A stretch of 64,000 bases of DNA from Bacillota bacterium (GTDB taxonomy: Bacteria > Bacillota > Dethiobacteria > DTU022): positions 81,553-145,552 of the forward strand of contig JAABTH010000005.1 in the NCBI GenBank assembly GCA_011389985.1, in the 5' to 3' direction. The translations under genes were made by a program, and so were the position numbers. A model generated the notes under the pieces. That model did not search any database. It was not told where the DNA came from and was given only the letters and a program-made list of their open reading frames with translations. Positions 10,504 to 18,959 of this stretch are shown here, in pieces (the stretch's first letter is position 1; the number at the start of each line of letters is the position of its first letter).

Positions 10504-11622
10504 CTAATTAACCTTTTTTATCGGCAAAACAAGGTAAAGGTAACTTGAGTCATCCATGAGTCTGAAAATAAGGGGTCCTCCTTCACCATGAAAATCGATA
10601 ATAATTTTTTCTTCATCTCTAATTTTTAATATATCGAGAACAAAGCGGGAATTAACAAATAGTTCAATACTTTCACCATCTTGTTCAACAGGTAAATACT
10701 CTTCCATGCTGCCTTCCTGACTGCTTACACGAACTTCAAAACTGTTATCTTTTACGGCAATATTAACAGCCTGATTTTTGCCCTCGGCCAGTAAAGCCGC
10801 TCTTGATATTGTATCTTCAAGCAGCTTTCTTTCAATAACTACTCTTGTTTTATAATCACCGGGAATTACACCGCTAACATCGGGGTATTTTTCTTCAAGT
10901 AGCCTTGACGCAAAGTAAATATTACCAAAATCAACAGATAACAAACTGTTCTGGTAACCCACGGTAATACCTTTGTGACCTTCTCCGGCAATGCGCAAAA
11001 ATTCACGAAGAGCCTTTGCAGGCACCAGGCACCTGACCTCTTTAAAAGACCACGACTCGTCTTGTATCTTACTTACAACCAGCCTGTACGTATCAGAAGC
11101 TGTAAGAGTAAGTGTCTGATCTTTAAAAGTAAAAAGAACACCATTGAAAGCAGGCCTGGTTTCTTCGGTAGAAGCAGCAAATACTACTTCTTTTAATATT
11201 TTTTTGAAACTGCTTAAATCAAAACTAAAACTTTCAGCAGTTTCATCAGAACTAGCGGATACAACAGAATTTAATGGAAAATCATCAGATGATGAACCAT
11301 AGAGATGAAAACGGGCTGATCCTCCGGAGATATCCAACCTGTAATTTTCCCAATTAATATCTATTGATACTGACGGCGTTGGAAAATAACGAACAATATC
11401 AACTATTTTGGGTGGAAGCAAAATGCTGCCTGAATCACTGCCCTCATGATCCATACTAACAGTAATAAATATTTCATGATTAGTAGCGGAAAAAATTAAT
11501 TTATTACTGTCTATTTGTAAAAGAATATTACTAATAACAGGAACTGTTGTTCTTACAGGAAGAGCTTTTTCCACTGTTTCAAGACAGGTTGCAAGTTGAC
11601 CGGTAACAGTTGATATTTGCAT
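10504..11622 (-). CDS. dnaN: DNA polymerase III beta subunit (sliding clamp)
   Basis: The 372-residue clamp forms a dimeric ring that tethers DNA polymerase III and many repair factors to DNA. Three clamp domains are visible. The N-terminus MQISTVTGQLATCLETVEKALPVRTTVPVISNILLQ matches the family in part (only the pattern is cited). The C-terminus LYLVLPIKKVN resembles the normal LPIRL-type clamp end. The ATG follows AAAGGGGAG. It lies downstream of dnaA after a 256-base AT-rich gap that could hold its promoter and part of the origin. Confidence 0.97.
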   Translation of the reverse strand: MQISTVTGQLATCLETVEKALPVRTTVPVISNILLQIDSNKLIFSATNHEIFITVSMDHEGSDSGSILLPPKIVDIVRYFPTPSVSIDINWENYRLDISGGSARFHLYGSSSDDFPLNSVVSASSDETAESFSFDLSSFKKILKEVVFAASTEETRPAFNGVLFTFKDQTLTLTASDTYRLVVSKIQDESWSFKEVRCLVPAKALREFLRIAGEGHKGITVGYQNSLLSVDFGNIYFASRLLEEKYPDVSGVIPGDYKTRVVIERKLLEDTISRAALLAEGKNQAVNIAVKDNSFEVRVSSQEGSMEEYLPVEQDGESIELFVNSRFVLDILKIRDEEKIIIDFHGEGGPLIFRLMDDSSYLYLVLPIKKVN

Positions 11623-11878
11623 TATTAAACTCCCCTTTATTTTTTTTAAACAGGTATTATATAATTATTATATTGATCTAGATAAATAGTAATGGTAGTA
11701 AGCCCTGTTAAAACTGTGAACAACTAAAATATCTTTAAAAAGTATATTTAAATAGGTATATAAAATTCAAAATAAAATATTAAGGTTGTTTATAAGCTAT
11801 TGAAAAACTGTTTAATAAATAAAATTTCAAGAGAATAGATAAAAAAAATATAATATGCACAGATTTTACACAGGATAA
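11623..11878 (-). other. AT-rich dnaA-dnaN gap, candidate DNA-unwinding part of oriC and dnaN leader
   Basis: Very AT-rich, gene-free. It contains imperfect DnaA boxes: TTGTTCACA on the minus strand at 11723-11715, TTTTACACA on the plus strand near 11861, and TTATAAACA on the minus strand near 11790. Two TATAAT hexamers close to the dnaN start are promoter candidates without good -35 partners. Bipartite origins flanking dnaA are known in Firmicutes, so this may be the second half, but the sequence alone does not prove it. Confidence 0.5.
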
Positions 11879-13282
11879 TCAGGAGTTATTAAGGATATTA
11901 TTTTTTATAAGTTCAATTCTGTTTTTAAAGTCATGATTCTTGTTTATTAAGCTGTCAATTTTTTTAAAAGCGTGAAGAACGGTGGTGTGATCACGTCCTC
12001 CAAATTCTTCACCTATTTTAGGTAAAGATAAGTCAGTAAGCATGCGGCACAAGTACATGGCTGTCTGCCTTGTCATAGCAATTTCCTGTGTTCTTTTTTT
12101 TGACATAACATCTTCCGGTTTTAAACTAAAATTATCAGCAGTTTTTTGAATGATCATTGGCACCGTAATATTTTTCTGACGGGTTACAATAATATCATGC
12201 AAAGCAGCTTCTGTAAGTTCCTGGGTAACCGGTGTTTCAGAGAGAGACGCATATGCTACAATGCGAATCAACGCTCCTTCAAGCTCGCGTATATTTGTCA
12301 TTACTTTTTCCGCAATATATTGGATCACTTGATCAGGGATGTCAATTCCATCTGAAAGCGCCTTTTTTTTCAGGATTGCCGTGCGTGTTTCAAAATCAGG
12401 TGGTTGTAGATCTGTTATTAATCCCCACTCAAAACGGGATCGCAAACGATCCTCAAGGGTGGGAATTTCCTTTGGGGGGCGATCGCTGGAGATAATAATT
12501 TGACGGTTATTATCATGCAGAGCATTAAATGTATGGAAAAATTCTTCCTGGGTTTGTTCTTTTCCGGCCAAAAACTGAATATCATCAATAAGCAATATAT
12601 CCATATTCCGATATTTATTTCGGAACTCCAGTGTTTTATTGTCGCGAATAGCGTTAATAAATTCATTGGTAAACTTTTCTGAAGAAAAATAGAATACTCT
12701 CGAAAAGCCATGGTTTATCAGTGAAAACTGACCGATCGCATGTAATAAATGTGTTTTGCCAAGACCAACACCGCCATAAATGAAAAGAGGATTGTATGCT
12801 CTTGCGGGGCTTTCAGCTACAGCCAGTGATGCAGCGTGAGAAAGGCGGTTACATGCACCAACAACAAATGTATCAAAAGTATAGCGTGGATTAAAACTTG
12901 ATATTAATTTGTTCTTTTTAATATTTTCATCTATTTGATGCTGTTGTTTTTCATTTTCTGAAATAAAATCATCGTTGAAATTTGATTCATTTTCATCAAT
13001 CTGTTGTATCAGATCACCCGATTCCTGAAATTCAGAGGCAATAACGAAGCTAACACGGTGATCAGAAGCTGTAATTTCTTTGAGAGCATCAATAATTTTT
13101 TTCCGATATCTGTTTTCAAACCACTCTTTTGTGAAATCATTCGGAACTTCTATTACAAGGCAGTCATCTTCAAGTGAAACAGGTTTGGTTAGGTTAAACC
13201 AGGTTTCAAAGCTTGGTTTGTTTAAGTCCTTACTCAGCTCGGATAGGGTTAGCTGCCATATTTCATTTAGATGGCTGTTCAT
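11879..13282 (-). CDS. dnaA: Chromosomal replication initiator DnaA
   Basis: AAA+ initiator that binds DnaA boxes, melts oriC and recruits helicase. Of 467 residues, domain I is near residues 1-85, followed by a variable acidic linker rich in Asn/Glu/Gln (about 105-130). The AAA+ domain has Walker A GGVGLGKTHLLHAIGQ and Walker B ILLIDDIQFLAGKE, and domain IV carries the helix-turn-helix signature EEFGGRDHTTVLHA. The ATG at 13282 is preferred because GGAGG lies 8 bases before it; an ATG 15 bases upstream precedes that site. It diverges from rpmH across the origin. Confidence 0.98.
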   Translation of the reverse strand: MNSHLNEIWQLTLSELSKDLNKPSFETWFNLTKPVSLEDDCLVIEVPNDFTKEWFENRYRKKIIDALKEITASDHRVSFVIASEFQESGDLIQQIDENESNFNDDFISENEKQQHQIDENIKKNKLISSFNPRYTFDTFVVGACNRLSHAASLAVAESPARAYNPLFIYGGVGLGKTHLLHAIGQFSLINHGFSRVFYFSSEKFTNEFINAIRDNKTLEFRNKYRNMDILLIDDIQFLAGKEQTQEEFFHTFNALHDNNRQIIISSDRPPKEIPTLEDRLRSRFEWGLITDLQPPDFETRTAILKKKALSDGIDIPDQVIQYIAEKVMTNIRELEGALIRIVAYASLSETPVTQELTEAALHDIIVTRQKNITVPMIIQKTADNFSLKPEDVMSKKRTQEIAMTRQTAMYLCRMLTDLSLPKIGEEFGGRDHTTVLHAFKKIDSLINKNHDFKNRIELIKNNILNNS

Positions 13283-13335
13283 ACAAGATACCTCCATAAG
13301 TGATCGTGAGAGTAAAGACGATAATAGTTATCAAC

Positions 13336-13341
13336 ATTATA
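13336..13341 (-). promoter_or_regulatory. Candidate -10 of the dnaA promoter
   Basis: TATAAT on the minus strand, 54 bases before the dnaA start. The -35 position is poor, but the perfect DnaA box at 13369-13361 overlaps that region, consistent with DnaA-dependent control. Inference from position only. Confidence 0.45.
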
Positions 13342-13360
13342 AAGAGTTGTTAACAAAAGG

Positions 13361-13369
13361 TGTGGATAA
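13361..13369 (-). promoter_or_regulatory. Perfect DnaA box
   Basis: TTATCCACA on the minus strand, identical to the consensus DnaA-binding 9-mer, in the dnaA-rpmH gap. Confidence 0.88.
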
Positions 13370-13490
13370 CTCTTTATTTGCAGAGAAAAAAAGGTTGTCT
13401 GTAAAAATATATTAACAGATCCATGGTATAACTGCAAAGATTAGTTTAAAATATATACACGGGTTAATTACTTAATAAAAAATGGTTTTC

Positions 13491-13520
13491 TTGACATGGT
13501 TCCTTTTATTACTGTATAAT
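13491..13520 (+). promoter_or_regulatory. Promoter of the rpmH-rnpA operon
   Basis: TTGACA (13491-13496) and TATAAT (13515-13520), spacer 18 bases, followed by a T-rich start region and an AAGGGG ribosome site before rpmH. Confidence 0.88.
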
Positions 13521-13555
13521 TTTTTTAATTATGCACTTAAAGCGAAGGGGTAAAA

Positions 13556-13690
13556 ATGAAAAGAACATATCAACCTAAAAAAAGAAAAAGAAAAAGAGTT
13601 CATGGATTCATGAAAAGGATGAGCACTCAGGCTGGCAGACAGGTTATCAGGAGAAGAAGGCAGAAGCTGAGAAAACGAATCAGCGCTTAA
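13556..13690 (+). CDS. rpmH: 50S ribosomal protein bL34
   Basis: A 44-residue, very basic protein that reads [18 protein letters not shown] at the start and [13 protein letters not shown] at the end, the standard bL34 pattern. The middle [13 protein letters not shown] is also typical. It is preceded by a GCGAAGGGG site and a strong promoter. It is the first gene of the rightward arm and is followed after 7 bases by rnpA, the conserved pair in nearly all bacteria. Confidence 0.98.
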   Translation: MKRTYQPKKRKRKRVHGFMKRMSTQAGRQVIRRRRQKLRKRISA

Positions 13691-13697
13691 CTCTGAG

Positions 13698-14036
13698 ATG
13701 ATCTTAAGCAGGCTAAAAAAAAGCTGGGAATTTAAAAAAGTTTACAGAAAGGGCAGGACGGTTGTTTCCAGAAGTATCGTCCTTTATTACTGCCCGAACG
13801 GATTAAGCTTTAATCGAATTGGCTTTTCCATTAGAAAAAAAGTTGGAAAAAGTGTAGTGCGAAACAGAATCAGACGTATTTACAGAGAAGCATTTTATCA
13901 TTTGGAAGAACAGTTGCTGAAGGGTTTTGACTTTATTATTATAGCCAGAAAACCATCAGCAGGTGTTTCTTTTCATGATGCGGGCAAGGAGCTGTATAAT
14001 CTTTGCAGGAAAGCACAGCTGCTTTCAAAGAGATAG
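13698..14036 (+). CDS. rnpA: Ribonuclease P protein component
   Basis: Protein subunit that helps RNase P RNA bind precursor tRNA for 5' maturation. The 112 residues carry the conserved RNR motif ([15 protein letters not shown], about residues 54-68) and an N-terminal [15 protein letters not shown]. The length is normal. The start lies 7 bases after rpmH, and the 3' end overlaps the start of yidD by about 34 bases. Confidence 0.97.
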   Translation: MILSRLKKSWEFKKVYRKGRTVVSRSIVLYYCPNGLSFNRIGFSIRKKVGKSVVRNRIRRIYREAFYHLEEQLLKGFDFIIIARKPSAGVSFHDAGKELYNLCRKAQLLSKR

Positions 14037-14266
14037 GTAAAAAAATAGAATATTATGCGACCAGGATTTGTTTAATAATAATCAGGTTCTACAGATTATT
14101 TATATCTCCGTTTAAGCCCCAGGTATGTCGTTTTTATCCATCCTGCTCTGAATATACATATGAAGCTGTTCAAAGATATGGTATGTTTAAGGGGATGTAC
14201 ATGGGTATAAAAAGAATTATACGATGCCACCCTTTTAATCCGGGTGGTTATAATCCTGTAGAATAA
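14003..14266 (+). CDS. yidD: Membrane protein insertion efficiency factor YidD
   Basis: A small membrane-associated protein with an amphipathic N-terminal helix that assists YidC-dependent insertion. The family signature is present: FYRLFISP, then [19 protein letters not shown], and the end [14 protein letters not shown]. The start is the least certain part. TTG at 14003 has AAGGAG eleven bases ahead and lies inside rnpA, giving 87 residues with about 20 extra N-terminal residues compared with typical family members. It lies between rnpA and yidC, its usual place. Confidence 0.92.
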   Translation: MQESTAAFKEIGKKIEYYATRICLIIIRFYRLFISPFKPQVCRFYPSCSEYTYEAVQRYGMFKGMYMGIKRIIRCHPFNPGGYNPVE

Positions 14267-14288
14267 CCTGCCAGTAGGAGGAAAATAA

Positions 14289-15110
14289 ATGATAGATGCA
14301 ATAGCCCAATTTTTCGGGGTCGTTATAAGTTTCATATATGAATATGTGCCAAACTTAGGGTTGGCAATAATTATTATGACTGTCATGGTTAAACTGGTTA
14401 CCTTTCCATTAAACAACAAGCAGATTCAATCAGCAAAGAGAATGCAGCAACTGCAGCCGGAAATGAAAAAAATACAGCAAAAATATAAAGATGATAAAGA
14501 GAAGCAGAATCAGGCAGTAACTGAATTTATGAAAGAGAATAATATGAATCCTCTGGCAGGGTGTCTTCCCCTGTTAGTGCAGTTCCCAATATTAATCGGC
14601 ATATTTAGGCTTCTGAGAGAAGCAGATAAATTTCTTGACATGAGTGTGATTAATCCATATTTGTTTACGTCGGCAGAATTTATAGATTTACTGGCTATAC
14701 CAAATATAAGTTTTGATAATTTTCTAAGCCAAATCAGTATATATTACATATTCCCATTAATTGCAGGCGCTACTACATATATGTATTCCAAAATGTCAAT
14801 GTCAGCAGACAGCAGCCAAAAAATGATGCTCTACATGATGCCGATTATGATTACTGTATTTAGTTTTAGTTTTCCGGTCGGATTGGTAATTTATTGGATT
14901 ATGAATAACCTGTTTTCGATAGGGCAGCATAAGTTCATAATTAAGATGGATGATGTTAAAGATGAAAGTAAAGTTGTAGAAGTTGATAAATGTGAAGGTG
15001 CTCCAAAGGATAAGGACGAACAAAAAAAAGACGATGATAAAGCAGTTAATAAAAAACCTGAACCCAAGGGAACTAAAACAAAAGCAAAAAAGGGGAAAGG
15101 TAAAAAATGA
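14289..15110 (+). CDS. yidC: Membrane protein insertase YidC (Oxa1/SpoIIIJ family)
   Basis: Inserts and folds membrane proteins, alone or with SecYEG. The 273 residues show the Oxa1 core, with hydrophobic segments near residues 18-42, 93-108, 145-160 and 175-215. The groove position that is often Arg is Lys in TVMVKLVTFPLNNKQ. There is no lipobox. A cytosolic helical hairpin follows TM1. The C-terminus is long and rich in Lys/Asp (KKDDDKAVNKKPEP then KAKKGKGKK), which in YidC2-type proteins helps contact ribosomes. The start follows TAGGAGGAAAATAA. The stop overlaps the jag start. Confidence 0.96.
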   Translation: MIDAIAQFFGVVISFIYEYVPNLGLAIIIMTVMVKLVTFPLNNKQIQSAKRMQQLQPEMKKIQQKYKDDKEKQNQAVTEFMKENNMNPLAGCLPLLVQFPILIGIFRLLREADKFLDMSVINPYLFTSAEFIDLLAIPNISFDNFLSQISIYYIFPLIAGATTYMYSKMSMSADSSQKMMLYMMPIMITVFSFSFPVGLVIYWIMNNLFSIGQHKFIIKMDDVKDESKVVEVDKCEGAPKDKDEQKKDDDKAVNKKPEPKGTKTKAKKGKGKK

Positions 15111-15727
15111 GTGAATATGAAGCAACCGGACGGACTGTAGATGAAGCTGTTGAAAAAGCGATTACTGAACTTGGCATAAGAAAAGATAATGCTAAGGTAG
15201 AAGTCATGGATGAGCCCTCACAGGGCATACTGGGGATTTTGGGCAACAAAAGCGCAAAAGTCTTAGTAAAACCAATCTTTGAACCGAAAGAATTCCTGGA
15301 AAAATATCTAAAAGAGATGCTTGTAAATATGAGTATAGAAGGAAGCATCACAGTTGAAATGGATGAAGAAAAGTTAGAAGCTATGATTATGGGTGAAGAT
15401 GTCGGCGTTTTGATTGGCAGAAGAGGCAAAACATTAAGTGATATGCAGTACATAGTTAATATAGTAATGAGACGGCAATTTAAAAATTTAAATAAAATGA
15501 CGGTTATAGATGTTGAAAACTACAGAGCAAGAAGAGAAAAGACCCTTATGCAACTGGCCAGAAATGTTGCAAGAAAAGTAAGTCAGGACAGATATGAACA
15601 GGCGCTGGAACCGATGACTCCACAGGAAAGAAGAATAATACATATCGCCCTGCAGGATCATCCGGGCATAAAAACCTATAGTACTGGGCAGGAACCGTAC
15701 CGAAAAGTAATCATTGCACCAAATTAA
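15107..15727 (+). CDS. jag: RNA-binding protein Jag/KhpB (EloR)
   Basis: A 206-residue cytosolic RNA-binding protein. Jag_N is at residues 1-50 (EYEATGRTVDEAVEKAITELG), a KH domain is near 75-150 with IGRRGKTLSDMQYIVN, and an R3H domain is near 145-205 with MTPQERRIIHIALQDHPGIKTYSTG. In Firmicutes the partner KhpA and this protein affect cell elongation and division; the gene is usually beside yidC, as here. Start and stop overlap with yidC is 4 bases (ATGA), so translation is coupled. A strong terminator follows. Confidence 0.96.
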   Translation: MSEYEATGRTVDEAVEKAITELGIRKDNAKVEVMDEPSQGILGILGNKSAKVLVKPIFEPKEFLEKYLKEMLVNMSIEGSITVEMDEEKLEAMIMGEDVGVLIGRRGKTLSDMQYIVNIVMRRQFKNLNKMTVIDVENYRARREKTLMQLARNVARKVSQDRYEQALEPMTPQERRIIHIALQDHPGIKTYSTGQEPYRKVIIAPN

Positions 15728-15741
15728 ATAACAGTGCGGCG

Positions 15742-15766
15742 CCGCCCCAGCAAGGGGCGGTTTTTT
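15742..15766 (+). terminator. Terminator of the rpmH-jag operon
   Basis: The hairpin CCGCCCC/GGGGCGG (15742-15748 and 15754-15760) with a five-base loop is followed by TTTTTT, then a second T run. Strong, rightward. Confidence 0.93.
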
Positions 15767-15801
15767 GTTGTTTTTTTATTATAAGGAAGGGGCTGCAACA
15801 G

Positions 15802-17187
15802 ATGTATAGCAACGATACCATTGCTGCAATAAGTACCCCCCTGGGTGAAGGGGGGATTGGTATTGTAAAATTAAGCGGCAATGAATCTTTCAATATTATA
15901 AAAAAAGTATTTAAGTGTAAGGAAAGCGGGAAAAACGACTATCCTCATTCAAGATACTTGTATTATGGACATATTACTGATGAGGAGAACAACATTGTTG
16001 ATGAAGTTTTAACCTCTTTCATGCCGGCTCCAAATACATATACTCGAGAGAATGTAGTAGAAATTAACTGTCATAGCGGAATCTTTGCATTACGAACCAT
16101 CTTAAAACTGGTATTGGATTCAGGAGCACGTTTGGCTGAACCGGGTGAATTTACAAAAAGAGCTTTCTTAAATGGCAGAATTGATTTAAGCCAGGCTGAA
16201 GCTGTAATAAATATTATACGGGCCCGATCTGAAGAAGCGGTACGAACTGCAGCAAGAGTTATGCGCGGAGAGCTATCTGAAAAAATAGATCATATAAGAA
16301 AATTACTAATTGATCTTAGAGCGCCAATAGAAGCTATGTTAGATTATCCCGAAGAGTTTGATATTGATCAATTTGACGAAAATATTTTACTGGCAGCGTT
16401 AAGTAACATCCAAAGTAATATCTGCAATTTACTTAGAGGTGTAGAAATTAATAGGGCTTTTCAGGAAGGTGTTAACATTGCCATTATCGGCCGGCCAAAT
16501 GTAGGAAAATCATCATTACTTAACGCACTTTTAAGACAACAAAAAGCGATTGTACACGAAACTCCCGGAACAACTAGAGATTTACTTGAAGGATATATGA
16601 ATCTTGGGGGCTACCCGTTACGTTTGGTTGACACTGCAGGCATTCAGGGCACAGAGGATCCGATTGAGCAAGAAGGTATAGCAAGATCAAGAAATGCTGC
16701 CAGAGAAGCGAGGCTTATATTGATGGTTGTAGATGGATCAGCTGATTGGTCGGAATCAGATTTTGCAATTGCAGCTCTAAAAGAAGAATACCAGGGATTG
16801 GTTATCATTATTAACAAGGCTGATCTGGAACAAAATATTGATCAAAATAAAGTAGCGAAAAGTTATCCCTATGCTTCAGTGGTTAAAACCTCTGCGCTAA
16901 GGGGTGAGGGTATAGAAACACTGGAATTGGCAGTTGCAGAACAGCTGGACTCAGTACTTGGCTCAGCACCCGAGTGCCCTGTTGTTGTTACTTTGAGGCA
17001 CGAAGAAGTATTAAAAGAAGCCCTGCAGATTATTGTGGATATTCTGACAGCCACTGAGCATATGCCCCTGGAGATATTGAGTACAGAAATGCAACGAGCT
17101 TGGATAAAGCTGGGGGAAATAAAGGGAGAAACTATGAATGATGATCTGCTGGATAGGGTGTTTAGTGAGTTTTGTCTCGGTAAGTAA
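15802..17187 (+). CDS. mnmE: tRNA modification GTPase MnmE
   Basis: With MnmG it adds the aminomethyl or carboxymethylaminomethyl group to wobble uridine. The 461 residues show the N-terminal folate-binding domain (STPLGEGGIGIVKLSG), an inserted G domain with GRPNVGKSSLLNALL, DTAGIQGTEDPIE and NKAD, and the C-terminal catalytic Cys motif FCLGK at the very end. The start is ATG 15802 after AAGGAAGGGG. Its partner mnmG, normally next in the genome, is not here: only 34 bases separate it from rsmG. Confidence 0.97.
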   Translation: MYSNDTIAAISTPLGEGGIGIVKLSGNESFNIIKKVFKCKESGKNDYPHSRYLYYGHITDEENNIVDEVLTSFMPAPNTYTRENVVEINCHSGIFALRTILKLVLDSGARLAEPGEFTKRAFLNGRIDLSQAEAVINIIRARSEEAVRTAARVMRGELSEKIDHIRKLLIDLRAPIEAMLDYPEEFDIDQFDENILLAALSNIQSNICNLLRGVEINRAFQEGVNIAIIGRPNVGKSSLLNALLRQQKAIVHETPGTTRDLLEGYMNLGGYPLRLVDTAGIQGTEDPIEQEGIARSRNAAREARLILMVVDGSADWSESDFAIAALKEEYQGLVIIINKADLEQNIDQNKVAKSYPYASVVKTSALRGEGIETLELAVAEQLDSVLGSAPECPVVVTLRHEEVLKEALQIIVDILTATEHMPLEILSTEMQRAWIKLGEIKGETMNDDLLDRVFSEFCLGK

Positions 17188-17221
17188 AAAATTGAAAAAC
17201 TATTGAGGGGACGAAAATCTG

Positions 17222-17950
17222 TTGCCAGAGAAATCTCCGCAAGAACTGATCAATTATATCATCGAGCAGCTAAAAGTTGAAAGCAGTATGAAAATAAAAG
17301 ATCAGCTTTTTGAATATGCAAAAATGCTTTATATGGGGCTGAAAAAGCAAAGATTAACCGGTGAACGGACTATCGAAGGAATAATAGTTAAACAGTTATA
17401 TGATTCACTTTATCCTTTGACTGTGGTTGAAAATATGAAAAGAAGCCGCATCCTTGATCTGGGCTCCGGTGGTGGTCTGCCTGGATTGCCTATAAAAATA
17501 TTGCTGCCGGAAACAGATATGTACCTGATGGATTCCAATAATAGAAAGATCCAGTTTTTAAATGAAGTATCCACAACCCTGGGTTTGAAAAAGATTAAAC
17601 ACATTTGTGGCCGCGCTGAAGAGTGGGGGCATGATCATAATCACAGAGAAAAGTATGATTATGTTACCAGTAAGGCTGTAGCTGAGTTAGCAGTTCTTTC
17701 AGAATTGACACTGCCATTTTTAAAGATCGGGGGCAGAGCATTATTATACAAGGGACCCCGTTGGCAGGAAGAAGCTGAGTTTGCAAAAACAGCTATTGAA
17801 TCTTGTGGTGGAGCAACCGATGGAATCTGGCATTATAAATTATTGACCGGTGAGAAGAGAGTTATCTTTATTATAAGGAAAAATGATATAACCCCTGCCT
17901 GTTATCCGCGAGCAGTTGGCAAACCGGCAAAACGACCAATTGGAAGCTGA
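17222..17950 (+). CDS. rsmG: 16S rRNA (guanine(527)-N7)-methyltransferase
   Basis: Methylates G527 of 16S rRNA using S-adenosylmethionine. The 242 residues have the SAM site (ILDLGSGGGLPGLPIKILLP), a YLMDSNNRKIQFLNEV loop and a late FIIRK strand. The start is TTG 17222 after GAGGGG. Members of this family are found with mnmE-mnmG and soj-parB; here mnmG is missing between them. The C-terminal 20 residues are basic. Confidence 0.95.
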   Translation: MPEKSPQELINYIIEQLKVESSMKIKDQLFEYAKMLYMGLKKQRLTGERTIEGIIVKQLYDSLYPLTVVENMKRSRILDLGSGGGLPGLPIKILLPETDMYLMDSNNRKIQFLNEVSTTLGLKKIKHICGRAEEWGHDHNHREKYDYVTSKAVAELAVLSELTLPFLKIGGRALLYKGPRWQEEAEFAKTAIESCGGATDGIWHYKLLTGEKRVIFIIRKNDITPACYPRAVGKPAKRPIGS

Positions 17951-18006
17951 ATGGAAAAATATGGTCACATCAATATTTATGATAACCGGAAGGAAAGCAC
18001 TAAAGA

Positions 18007-18034
18007 TTGTCTAATAATAGCAGCATAGTATACA
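18007..18034 (+). promoter_or_regulatory. Possible promoter of noc
   Basis: TTGTCT (18007-18012) and TATACA (18029-18034) with a 16-base spacer, 19 bases before the noc start. Hexamers are imperfect. Confidence 0.4.
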
Positions 18035-18053
18035 TAGAAAAGGCGCTGGTATC

Positions 18054-18920
18054 ATGACAGAAAAAGTAACAGAAGAATTTCCGCTAAACAAAATTGAACC
18101 AACCACGGAAAGAGTACTGGCGATAGAAATTAATAAAATCGGGCCAAACCCTTTCCAACCAAGAAAAGAGATTGCCGAAGAAAAGATTGAAGAACTGGCT
18201 CAGTCGATCAAGGCATGCGGTTTAATCCAGCCAATTGTTGTCAGAAGAGCTGGTGACGGCTATCAGCTTGTAGTAGGCGAAAGAAGGTACATGGCATGCA
18301 AAAAGCTTGGCTGGCAAAAAATTTCGGCTGCAGTGAAGACGCTTACAGATAATGATATGGCAACGTTAGCTTTAATAGAAAATTTGCAAAGGGAAAATTT
18401 GAATTACCTGGAAGAAGCCATGGGTTATGTAAGCCTGATGAAAAACTTTAATTTTACACAGGAGATGCTTGCACAACGTCTGGGAAAAAGTCAGTCCACT
18501 ATTGCCAACAAAATCAGGCTGCTTAAATTGAGTGATCCGGTTCGCAGGCTTTTGCTCGATCACGGATTAACGGAAAGGCACGCAAGAGCTTTATTGAAGA
18601 TAGAATCTGAACCGCAGCAGCTTAAGATGATAGACGAAATCAGGGAAAGAGGACTCACGGTTAGCCAGGCCGAGAAAAGAATTGCCAAAGTTACAGGTAA
18701 AAACTTTGTAAAAGAAGGCGGGAAAAAGAAAAAGCCTATAATAAGAGATATGAGAATTGTCTTGAATACAATACGTGAAGCGATAAAAATTATGCAACAA
18801 TCAGGTTTGAATCCAGTTGTTGATGAAACAATAGAAGACGACTACCTGGAGGTAACGATAAGATTTACAAAAGATATGATTAAGTCGGATTCTGGTAAAA
18901 AAATTAAGAAAGAGCAATAA
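18054..18920 (+). CDS. noc: Nucleoid occlusion protein Noc (ParB-like)
   Basis: DNA-binding protein related to ParB that links nucleoid position to division by binding its own sites rather than parS. The 288 residues have the ParB CTPase domain (IGPNPFQPRKEI, VVGERRYMACKKLGW, ENLQRENLNYLEEA) and a helix-turn-helix (EMLAQRLGKSQSTIANKIRLLKLS). It precedes soj-parB by one short gap, the usual Bacillus place of Noc, and differs clearly from the ParB encoded after it. Without a binding assay, a second ParB-type role cannot be excluded. Confidence 0.88.
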   Translation: MTEKVTEEFPLNKIEPTTERVLAIEINKIGPNPFQPRKEIAEEKIEELAQSIKACGLIQPIVVRRAGDGYQLVVGERRYMACKKLGWQKISAAVKTLTDNDMATLALIENLQRENLNYLEEAMGYVSLMKNFNFTQEMLAQRLGKSQSTIANKIRLLKLSDPVRRLLLDHGLTERHARALLKIESEPQQLKMIDEIRERGLTVSQAEKRIAKVTGKNFVKEGGKKKKPIIRDMRIVLNTIREAIKIMQQSGLNPVVDETIEDDYLEVTIRFTKDMIKSDSGKKIKKEQ

Positions 18921-18959
18921 AAATACTGAACTGCTGCTTAAGATCAAGGGAGAACATAC

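Larger units (their letters stand above)
13283..13490. other. Putative replication origin (oriC) between dnaA and rpmH
   Basis: AT-rich divergent gap with one perfect DnaA box (TTATCCACA, minus strand, 13369-13361), a near match TTATCAACA on the plus strand at 13328-13336 and a TTGTTAACA at 13347-13355. The gene order rpmH / dnaA-dnaN and the strand switch of nearly all genes here fit the replication start. There is no GATC-rich cluster. The DnaA boxes also flank a TATAAT that may be the dnaA promoter, which suggests self-control by DnaA. Confidence 0.72.
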
